From: JAJPXC01 sp964562375
GTDB taxonomy: Bacteria; Bacteroidota; Bacteroidia; Bacteroidales; Muribaculaceae
DNA length: 11,862 bases
Assembly (NCBI GenBank): GCA_964562375.1
Contig: CAZLSW010000087.1
Location: forward strand, 1 to 11,862
Direction: 5' to 3'
The notes beneath the pieces are model-generated. The model ran no database searches, was not told where the DNA came from, and saw only the letters and a program-made list of their open reading frames with translations. Shown here one piece after another: positions 6,744 through 11,862 of the stretch (the stretch's first letter is position 1; each line of letters begins with the position of its first letter). Made by a program: the position numbers and the translations under genes.

Positions 6744-7805
6744 ATGAAAGATGTTGTATTGAGCGGTATTCGCTCGACCGGTAAACTCCACTTGGGCAAC
6801 TATTTCGGCGCCCTCAGCAAGTTTGTGAGAATGCAGGAGGATTACGACTGCCTGTATTTCATCGCCGACCTTCACGCTCTTACCACCCACCCCGACGCCT
6901 CAGCCCTCCACGATAACGTCAAGGATATCGTCGCCGAATACCTGGCCGCGGGTCTCGACCCCGAAAAGGCCACAATCTTCGTGCAAAGCGACATCCCCGA
7001 AATTCCCCAATTGTATCTGCTGCTCAACATGCACGTGGGCATCGGCGAACTGATGCGCACAGCATCGTTCAAGGACAAGGCTCGCAAAGCGTTGGGTATC
7101 AGCACCGCTGGCTCGGACGACGAAATCGAAAAAGATATCCTGGGCAACGAGTCCAATTCCAAGCGTGTGAACGCCGGCCTGCTCACCTATCCTACGCTCA
7201 TGGCCGTCGACATCCTTATCCAGAAAGCCAAATACGTGCCCGTGGGCAAGGATCAGGAGCAACATCTTGAGTTGACCCGACGTTTCGCCCGCCGTTTCAA
7301 CTCGTTCTACGGCGTGGAGCTGTTCCCCGAGCCCACCAACTTCGACTTTGGCGGCAAGCCCGTGAAGGTGCCCGGCCTCGACGGCTCTGGCAAAATGGGC
7401 AAGAGCGAGGGCAACTGCATCTATCTTGCCGACGACGAGAAGACGCTGCGAAAGAAGGTGATGCGCGCTGTCACCGACGAAGGCCCCAAGGCTCCCAACA
7501 GCGAGATGACCGAACCGGTGAAGAACCTGTTTACCCTGCTCGAGCTGACTTCCACCCCCGAGATTGTCACTCAATTCCGCGACACCTACGCCGACTGCTC
7601 GATACGCTACGGCGACCTCAAGAAGCAGCTCGCCGAGGACATCCTTAAAATCACATCGCCTATCCGCGAGCGCTTCCTCGACATCCGCGCCAACGACGAG
7701 TACATCGGCAAGGTGGTGCGTGAGGGCGCTGAGCGTGCCCGCGAGCGCGCCGCCAAGACCCTCGCCGAGGCCCGCGAGGCCATGGGTATCCGTCGTTTCT
7801 GGTAA
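6744..7805 (+). CDS. trpS: Tryptophanyl-tRNA synthetase
   Basis: This class I aminoacyl-tRNA synthetase charges tRNA-Trp in the cytoplasm. The 353 residues fit the family. The HIGH-type motif appears as HLGNYFGA near residue 17, after SGIRSTGK. The KMSKS-type loop is GSGKMGKSEGN near 214-224, with glycine in place of the first serine. The middle region has LLTYPTLMAVDIL and VGKDQEQHLELTRRFARRFN, both characteristic of TrpRS. It starts at ATG 6744 after an A-rich leader and diverges from the DUF2027-Smr gene. The next gene begins one base after the stop, so the two form an operon. Confidence 0.96.
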   Translation: MKDVVLSGIRSTGKLHLGNYFGALSKFVRMQEDYDCLYFIADLHALTTHPDASALHDNVKDIVAEYLAAGLDPEKATIFVQSDIPEIPQLYLLLNMHVGIGELMRTASFKDKARKALGISTAGSDDEIEKDILGNESNSKRVNAGLLTYPTLMAVDILIQKAKYVPVGKDQEQHLELTRRFARRFNSFYGVELFPEPTNFDFGGKPVKVPGLDGSGKMGKSEGNCIYLADDEKTLRKKVMRAVTDEGPKAPNSEMTEPVKNLFTLLELTSTPEIVTQFRDTYADCSIRYGDLKKQLAEDILKITSPIRERFLDIRANDEYIGKVVREGAERARERAAKTLAEAREAMGIRRFW

Positions 7806-7806
7806 T

Positions 7807-8352
7807 ATGGCCGACTTCAACCCAATGCAGAGTCTGAAGCGGCGACTGTTCGCCATGCGCAACGGTGCGCTTGGCGAGCAGATGCGTCGCTCGGGCGCTC
7901 CATATCGTATAATTTTCGGTGTGAACCTGCCGCAATTGGTGGAAATCGCCCGCGACTACGCTCCCGACCGTGAGTTGGCCGAGCAGTTGCGGGCCAATGT
8001 CACCACCCGCGAGTCAATGCTTTTGGCTCCGATGATTTACCCCCGGGAGGATCTCGATTACGACACGGCCAAGTCGTGGCTGATGGAGGTGACGACGCCC
8101 GAGGTGGCCGACATCCTCTGCCACCGGCTTCTGCGCCACATGCCGTGGGCGTGGGAACTGGCCCAGGAGGTCTACGACACGGCCACGACTCCGCTACAGC
8201 GTTACGGCGCCCTGCGCTTAGGCTTCAACCTCTTCCCCGCCAATATCTCGGGCTTGAAACAGATGGCCGAGGCCGAGAGCTCCCTCTCTGAGCCTATGAC
8301 CGCCTCCCTCGCGGCCCTCATCCTCTCGGAAATCTCCTACCTCCTCGATTAA
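7807..8352 (+). CDS. AlkD-like HEAT-repeat protein (possible DNA alkylation repair)
   Basis: The 181-residue protein is alpha-helical. Segments such as LKRRLFAMRNGALGEQMRRSG, the FGVNLPQLVEIA stretch, TTRESMLLAPMIYP (66-79), PEVADILCHRLLRHMPWAWELA and the closing helices resemble short Bacteroidales proteins that are usually annotated as DNA alkylation repair, AlkD-like. It is shorter than classical AlkD (about 230 residues), so it may lack some HEAT repeats, and DNA glycosylase activity is not proven by sequence. The ATG at 7807 lies one base after the trpS stop. A longer overlapping frame starting at 7564 is the trpS shadow and is not used. An inverted repeat follows downstream. Confidence 0.7.
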   Translation: MADFNPMQSLKRRLFAMRNGALGEQMRRSGAPYRIIFGVNLPQLVEIARDYAPDRELAEQLRANVTTRESMLLAPMIYPREDLDYDTAKSWLMEVTTPEVADILCHRLLRHMPWAWELAQEVYDTATTPLQRYGALRLGFNLFPANISGLKQMAEAESSLSEPMTASLAALILSEISYLLD

Positions 8353-8379
8353 CATTAGGCGACCCCTACGGGGCCGCAC

Positions 8380-8417
8380 TTAGGCTCCGTTCGATAAAAA
8401 TGTAAAACGGAGCCTAA
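8380..8417. terminator. Inverted repeat between convergent genes
   Basis: TTAGGCTCCGTT (8380-8391) pairs perfectly with 8406-8417 around a 14-base AT-rich loop. It follows the trpS operon by 27 bases and overlaps the stop codon (8414-8416) of the minus-strand gene, so it probably ends both units. The plus-strand side continues with a moderately T-rich CATTTGTTTAG. Confidence 0.6.
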
Positions 8418-8821
8418 CATTTGTTTAGCTTTCCTATATATTTTATCATTGTTGTGATTGTGAGGATTGTCCAACAAAGAACGAGAAACACGATCAGCCA
8501 AGGCGGGAAAAATGACAAAAACGAAAACGCTAGACAAAGCGACGACATTTCACTCATTATGATTAAGATATACGAGCGCAATATCTCATATGCTCGTTCA
8601 GTGTTTTTCGGAACCCTTGGTAAATTACATGCTTCGGGATGACGATATAGTATGGCAAATAATAACAATAAACAGAATGAAATAAGGGTAAAAGTTACAG
8701 CTTTGGGCCACAAACCCTCAGATATTTCTGTTCGCTTAGAAACCGACACTACAGCAAAGATTAGAGTGCCCAACTGCAAAACAGATACACCCCCGACATA
8801 TAATTTTAATTTTTTATTCAT
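8414..8821 (-). CDS. Orphan four-helix membrane protein
   Basis: This 135-residue protein is not recognised. Four hydrophobic segments are clear, at about 8-28, 40-60, 82-105 and 106-128, with a short soluble loop of about 60-81 (HPEACNLPRVPKNTERAYEI). No catalytic motif is visible. Its DNA is much richer in A+T than the flanking trpS and lipoprotein genes, its codon use differs, and it stands alone between a terminator-like repeat and a REP-type element. This points to recent acquisition. The ATG at 8821 gives a full-length first helix. It could be a phage- or element-borne membrane protein or an immunity-type protein, but nothing decides this. Confidence 0.65.
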   Translation of the reverse strand: MNKKLKLYVGGVSVLQLGTLIFAVVSVSKRTEISEGLWPKAVTFTLISFCLLLLFAILYRHPEACNLPRVPKNTERAYEILRSYILIIMSEMSSLCLAFSFLSFFPPWLIVFLVLCWTILTITTMIKYIGKLNKC

Positions 8822-8875
8822 AGGAAAATTGTAACATCTGCAAAATCCTGTGTTTTATGGGATATACACTGAGAG

Positions 8876-8989
8876 GGTGGTCGGCTTGCCGACCCCGCGC
8901 AAGTAGCGCAGTCCGGGCGCGGTCGGCTTGCCGACCCGTCCGGGCTGGGTATAGGATGTAGTAGGCGATGAGCTTCGGCTTGCCGAAGC
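8876..8989 (+). repeat. Left inverted arm with three REP-like hairpins
   Basis: The hairpins are at 8879-8894 (7-bp stem), 8921-8936 (7-bp stem) and 8972-8989 (8-bp stem), all with a TT loop. Between the first two lies GCGCAAGTAGCGC, a small GCGC stem with GTAG in the loop region. The arm is the reverse complement of 9206-9318 with scattered changes. Confidence 0.9.
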
Positions 8990-9166
8990 CTTCCACAGCC
9001 TCAAATAAGCGGCATGAATTTTTATTGAGGATTCACCTCCTTTCTCGTTGATAATGCCTCCCACGACTCGGAAAAACTCATCTTGAAGCCCCACTGGGAT
9101 CAGAGCTTCCCTGTACTTGACGGCGAAGACCGTGTGCAGATAGATTGTGTAAAAAGTGTTAGCCAT
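8990..9166 (-). pseudogene. 5' fragment of an IS200-type (RAYT-like) transposase gene
   Basis: From ATG at 9166 the minus strand encodes MANTFYTIYLHTVFAVKYRE, the usual opening of small IS200/REP-associated tyrosine transposases, and similarity runs to about residue 43 (GGIINEKG, 9038). The following residues no longer match, and the frame runs on into the left hairpin arm. The HUH metal-binding motif and the catalytic tyrosine of this family are both missing, so it is inactive. An upstream in-frame ATG at 9187 gives seven more residues with no family support. Confidence 0.75.
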
Positions 9167-9205
9167 AACGTGGGCAAAGATAAGCATAATTGTTTGATTT
9201 TGAAA

Positions 9206-9318
9206 GCTTCGGCAAGCCGAAGCACGTCGCCTGACGCGTTTTTACCCAGCCCGGGGACAATCGGCAAGCCGATATCCCCGGACTGCGCTACTTGCGCGGG
9301 GTCGGCAAGCCGACCACC
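9206..9318 (-). repeat. Right inverted arm with three REP-like hairpins
   Basis: This arm mirrors 8876-8989. Hairpins are at 9206-9223 (8 bp), 9260-9273 (6 bp) and 9300-9315 (7 bp), with AA loops on the plus strand. The middle hairpin differs from its partner at both sides of the stem (A-T instead of G-C), so pairing is kept. Confidence 0.9.
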
Positions 9319-9518
9319 ATCCATCTCCCTTGCTAAACATAGGTATTGGCAACTGTCCCCGTAAGGGCATCCAACATATCTAAGTTTTTTACAATGGAAT
9401 TCCATTGTTGAGATTCCATTGTTGAGGTTTTATTGGTGGTTGCGTAACGGCGGTTACCGTAACGGCGGTTACGCAACCGCAAAGTAACTAATTTATTTTG
9501 ACATTCACAAATAAACGT
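9319..9518. other. Non-coding palindrome cluster
   Basis: No gene is seen here. Bases 9391-9408 are a perfect 18-bp palindrome, ACAATGGAATTCCATTGT. It overlaps a 14-bp tandem repeat ATTCCATTGTTGAG (9399-9412 and 9413-9426). Bases 9443-9457 and 9458-9472 are tandem copies of CGTAACGGCGGTTAC, each able to form a GTAAC/GTTAC hairpin. The pair is enclosed by the arms GGTTGCGTAAC (9438-9448) and GTTACGCAACC (9468-9478), so one long hairpin or two short ones can form. The rest is AT-rich and shows nothing. Confidence 0.8.
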
Positions 9519-9551
9519 TAGCGGCCGTTGCCAGGGAGACAACGGCCGCTA
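9519..9551 (-). terminator. Hairpin downstream of the lipoprotein gene
   Basis: TAGCGGCCGTTG (9519-9530) pairs perfectly with 9540-9551 over 12 bp with a nine-base loop. On the minus strand it is followed by ACGTTTATTTTG-like T-rich sequence (bases 9518 downwards read ACGTTTATTTG), which suits a terminator for the lipoprotein gene. The heptamer array lies between it and the stop codon. Confidence 0.65.
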
Positions 9552-9554
9552 GAA

Positions 9555-9675
9555 GCTATATGCTAAATGCTAAATGCTAAACGCTAAATGCTAGATGCCA
9601 AATGCTAGATGCTAGATGCTAGATGCTAAATGCTAAATGCTAAATGCTAAACGCTAAACGCTAAACGCTAAACGC
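9555..9675 (-). repeat. 17-unit heptamer array at the lipoprotein stop codon
   Basis: Seventeen heptamers in unbroken 7-base phase, plus two bases, read on plus as GCTAAAT, GCTAAAC or GCTAGAT, with single GCTATAT and GCCAAAT variants. Variants cluster: four GCTAAAC lie next to the gene and three GCTAGAT in the middle, as expected from stepwise duplication. The array touches the lipoprotein stop codon (9676-9678) with no spacer. Confidence 0.95.
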
Positions 9676-11367
9676 TTATTCCTCGAAGCTGATGGTCGAG
9701 AGGTCGAGGGTGAACGTCTTGGTCGTGGTTTTGTCCTTGGTAGATACCGCGCCCACAACGGCCTTGCAGTAGCAGCGGTAGCTGCGCAGGGTGACGGCGG
9801 CCGTGAAGTTGAACTTGGCTTGGCTGCGCTGGCTGGCGTCGGCCTCCCATTGCCAAATTGCCTCGGGACAGTAGGTGGAGTAGGCCTCGTTGGAGGGTGG
9901 GGTGCAGGATACCCATCCGTAGCTGGTGAAGCTGTAGGAGGCCGAGGCACCGTAAATCTCAAAGATACCACCTATCATTGCGGGGTTGCCGGTGGTAGCG
10001 GTGCGGTCGTCGTAGGTGACTGAGGGGAACGAGCGTGTCTCGGATGTGGAGTAGCTGGCACCGGCTCCAAATTTGGCTTGGGCTTTGCTGCTCCCTCCAA
10101 GGGTGATGTCACCGCTGAACGACATCGTGCTGCTGGCCGACTGTGAGATCGTTTGGCCCGATGTGCAAGGCACGTGGTTCTTGTACAGGTCGCAAGAGGA
10201 GATCATACCCGATTGAGGCTCCATGGTCCAGTTGTAGCGGAAACCGGCCCACTCGCATATTTTGTTGTAGTATCCGCTTGCGTGTTTCTTGTAGTACTTG
10301 TCGCTCGAGGATACGTTGGCGTAGGCGTTGGCGAAGGTGAGGGTGCCGTAGTGCTCTACCATGTAGTATACTTTGCCTGAGTTTTGGTCGAGCAGGGGAG
10401 TAACGTAAAACTTATAGGTGAAGTAGTCGGTACCTCCGTAATGGTTCTTGCTCGACGCGAAGTAATCGTCGGTGGTAAGGGTAATGGCATCGGTGAAGGT
10501 GTAGACAAGAGCGTTGTCTTTGGTGAGGTGGCCGGTCTCGTCGCCAAGCGCTTTGGCGGCTTTATGGGCTTTGGAGGATGTCGCCATTGAGGCGAATTCG
10601 CCGATACTCTCCACCAGCGCGTCGGCGCCGTTGCCAAGGACGTAGCCGGTGGTAAGCGAAGCGTCGGCCGGGGTGTTTTCAACGTTCGACGCGGTGAGCA
10701 GAGCGTTGGAGCCTTCCTCCACGTCCTCGTATTCGGTGGTGGTGCATGCGGCGGTGTTGCTCAAGTTGCCCAGATAGTGGTTGAGCGAGCGTCCGGTAGC
10801 CGGGTCGTAGGCATAGACGAATGCCTCGAGGCTGTCGTCGCTTACCGAGGCGTTTTGGCTCATCAGCGAGAAGAACGATTTAACCGAGGCCTGGGTGGGG
10901 TGAATGAACACCACAGCCACGCCGTTGTCGATAAGGGATTGCACTTGGGCGGTCAACGCCTTGTCGGATTGCAGCGATGTCACATCGGTGTTGTCGACGA
11001 TAAGGGCGTCGTTGAACGCGCCGTTGGCGGCACTGTTGGAGGAAGAGGAGAGAACCACCTGCTTGGAGTAGCGGGCGATAAGGTTGTCGGCAATAGATTT
11101 GGAGCGGGAAGTGTTCACCGAGGCGTTGTTGATGAAGTAGAGGGTGCCATGGCTGGTCACGTCCATCTCATCTTGGTCGGTTGCTTGGGTCATTACGACA
11201 TCATCGTCGTCCGAAGCCTCAGTCCAGTCGGCCGAGGGTACGTCGGTGAGAACATCGTCATCATCGGTGCAGGCAGTCATGCCTCCCCAGAGCAACAAAG
11301 CGCAAAGGACGATTTTAGATACATGTGTCAAAGTTTTCACTCTCTGAAATGAAACGTTAGTCTTCAT
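9676..11367 (-). CDS. Surface lipoprotein with cytolysin/leukocidin-like pore-forming domain
   Basis: The product has 563 residues. A lipoprotein signal peptide ends at MTA-C33, followed by TDDDD, which fits the Bacteroidetes surface-export signal. Residues 73 to about 255 form an alpha/beta region (for example ALIVDNTDV, VQSLIDNGVAVVFIHPT) that resembles the pro-domain of Vibrio cholerae cytolysin as I recall it. A Lys-rich linker (about 262-285) follows. Residues about 286-563 resemble the cytolysin domain: FTYKFYVTPLL, a Gly/Ser/Ala-rich amphipathic hairpin (405-447, GGSSKAQAKFGAGASYS) like the pore stem, the SVTYDD segment after it, and a C-terminal KTFTLDLS. Lectin domains of the Vibrio toxin are absent. 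Seven cysteines lie in this domain. The ATG at 11367 is chosen because it gives a normal signal peptide; a frame to 11469 only adds a non-signal extension. The function as a toxin is inferred. Confidence 0.72.
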   Translation of the reverse strand: MKTNVSFQRVKTLTHVSKIVLCALLLWGGMTACTDDDDVLTDVPSADWTEASDDDDVVMTQATDQDEMDVTSHGTLYFINNASVNTSRSKSIADNLIARYSKQVVLSSSSNSAANGAFNDALIVDNTDVTSLQSDKALTAQVQSLIDNGVAVVFIHPTQASVKSFFSLMSQNASVSDDSLEAFVYAYDPATGRSLNHYLGNLSNTAACTTTEYEDVEEGSNALLTASNVENTPADASLTTGYVLGNGADALVESIGEFASMATSSKAHKAAKALGDETGHLTKDNALVYTFTDAITLTTDDYFASSKNHYGGTDYFTYKFYVTPLLDQNSGKVYYMVEHYGTLTFANAYANVSSSDKYYKKHASGYYNKICEWAGFRYNWTMEPQSGMISSCDLYKNHVPCTSGQTISQSASSTMSFSGDITLGGSSKAQAKFGAGASYSTSETRSFPSVTYDDRTATTGNPAMIGGIFEIYGASASYSFTSYGWVSCTPPSNEAYSTYCPEAIWQWEADASQRSQAKFNFTAAVTLRSYRCYCKAVVGAVSTKDKTTTKTFTLDLSTISFEE

Positions 11368-11643
11368 GTCGATTTCATTTTTTGATAGTTGAACACTTGC
11401 ATTGCACGCGGGCAACGCGTTTTTTAAATCTAAGAGGTTAATGTTATCTAAGAGATGTTGATGAATCACTTTGTATAGTAAAAACGCCCTGATTGCAAGG
11501 ATATTATAAAAACAGTAGCCTGCTTAACTTACTTTTAAGTTAAACAGGCCAATGATTTTAACATTTAGATTTGTTTACACTCCCTTAATGTTAATTTAGA
11601 GTAGTTTTTGCGAGAAATTTCGTCTTTTTAACCAATTTTTCCT
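11368..11643. other. AT-rich intergenic region with one hairpin
   Basis: This stretch should hold the lipoprotein promoter, but no clear TTTG/TAnnTTTG pair was found on the minus strand. The one strong structure is the hairpin at 11518-11549. The remainder is AT-rich and shows no gene. Confidence 0.5.
11518..11549 (-). terminator. Hairpin after the cupin gene
   Basis: Bases 11518-11531 pair with 11536-11549 over 14 positions with one C-A mismatch (as read on the plus strand) and a four-base loop. On the minus strand a TACTGTTTTTAT sequence follows, fitting a Rho-independent terminator for the cupin gene that ends at 11644. It would insulate the lipoprotein gene from upstream transcription. 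Confidence 0.65.
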
Positions 11644-11820
11644 TTATTCCACTAGCTCGAGCCACTCGTTGGAGGTGTCGGTGCCCGGCATTTCATAGGC
11701 GAGATGCGAAAACCAGCTGTCGGGGGCCGCCCCGTGCCAATGTTTTACACCAGCCGGAATCACCACGACGTCGCCGGGAAGTATCTCCACGGGCTCCTTG
11801 CCCCATTCTTCCTGTTTTCG
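11644..11820 (-). pseudogene. C-terminal half of a cupin-domain protein, frame interrupted
   Basis: The minus strand encodes 58 residues that match the C-terminal half of small single-domain cupins of the carboxymuconolactone-decarboxylase-associated type: EWGKEPVEI, PGDVVVIPAGVKHWHGAAPD with the metal-ligand histidine region, SWFSHLAYEMPGTDTSNEWLE, then TAA at 11644-11646. In the same frame a TGA stands at 11821-11823, just before the expected beta-strand GxGxYQEWGK, and the remaining 39 bases to the window edge give KNWVEQTPVLGNA, which does not resemble the usual NWHxH cupin motif beyond the NW. The gene may be truncated by rearrangement, be frameshifted, or suffer a sequence error near a contig end. 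Confidence 0.6.
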
Positions 11821-11862
11821 TCATGCGTTACCCAAAACGGGGGTCTGCTCTACCCAGTTCTT

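Larger units (their letters stand above)
8876..9318 (-). mobile_element. REP-bounded element around a dead RAYT-like transposase gene
   Basis: Two long inverted arms (8876-8989 and 9206-9318) enclose about 216 bp. Each arm has three short hairpins in the same order: outer GGTCGGC-TT-GCCGACC (8879-8894 / 9300-9315), middle (8921-8936 / 9260-9273) and inner GCTTCGGC-TT-GCCGAAGC (8972-8989 / 9206-9223). The first 40 or so bases of the arms are identical. GTAG, the tetranucleotide that marks enterobacterial REPs, occurs at 8903-8906 and twice at 8958-8964. The core holds only the first part of an IS200-type transposase gene, so the element cannot move by itself. Target-site duplications were not evident. 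Confidence 0.8.

Noticed and set aside
6674..6799. N-terminal extension of the DUF2027-Smr protein by 42 residues
   Set aside because: It overlaps the trpS start and promoter region, and family proteins begin at the ATG at 6673.
6900..7862. Minus-strand ORF of 320 codons opposite trpS
   Set aside because: It is the antisense shadow of trpS, with His/Val/Gly-rich composition typical of such frames and no domain.
8652..8834. Plus-strand 60-codon ORF
   Set aside because: It lies antisense to the membrane-protein gene, is low in complexity at the start, and has no family resemblance.
8876..9318. CRISPR array
   Set aside because: The repeated hairpins are in inverted arms, not in direct repeats with unique spacers of constant length, and no cas gene is present.
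11368..11469. N-terminal extension of the lipoprotein by 34 residues
   Set aside because: It would bury the signal peptide; the ATG at 11367 gives a normal lipoprotein signal sequence.

Overview
The window looks like chromosomal DNA of a gut member of the order Bacteroidales. The reasons are a gadB-glsA-gadC cluster in the Bacteroides arrangement, a protein fusing DUF2027 to Smr, an EFR1-type flavodoxin/ferredoxin, a -7 box of the TAnnTTTG type, starts generally without Shine-Dalgarno sequences, and a lipoprotein whose cysteine is followed by an acidic surface-export signal. The G+C-rich coding style would suit Muribaculaceae or a relative, but the family cannot be fixed from sequence alone.

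Layout. Bases 1-168 are a leader with a GNRA-type hairpin and two tiny ORFs. Bases 169-4568 (+) hold a complete glutamine/glutamate acid-resistance and GABA-export module: glutamate decarboxylase, glutaminase and glutamate:GABA antiporter. The glutaminase makes glutamate from glutamine with release of ammonia, the decarboxylase consumes a proton to make GABA, and the antiporter swaps GABA for more substrate. A strong hairpin separates gadB from glsA. The module ends in an octamer-based palindrome and a bidirectional terminator. Facing it on the minus strand are an EFR1-family flavodoxin-ferredoxin (4695-5477) and, upstream of it, the DUF2027-Smr gene (5522-6673). Divergent from these are trpS (6744-7805) and, one base later, an AlkD-like HEAT protein (7807-8352).

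Bases 8353-9675 are an accessory, repeat-rich stretch. It contains an AT-rich orphan four-helix membrane protein (8414-8821, minus), a 443-bp element with ~113-bp inverted arms made of REP-like hairpins around a truncated IS200-type (RAYT-like) transposase gene (8876-9318), a cluster of palindromes, and a 17-unit heptamer array. The array abuts the stop of a 563-residue surface lipoprotein (9676-11367, minus). I read this protein as a pro-domain plus a Vibrio cholerae cytolysin/leukocidin-like beta-pore-forming domain without lectin domains. The window ends in the C-terminal half of a cupin gene whose frame is interrupted.

Three things deserve most attention: the lipid-anchored cytolysin-like protein; two kinds of REP-like palindrome, one as arms of a dead transposase element and one expanded three times in frame inside a coding region; and drifting 7-, 8- and 10-base tandem arrays that sit directly against gene starts and stops.
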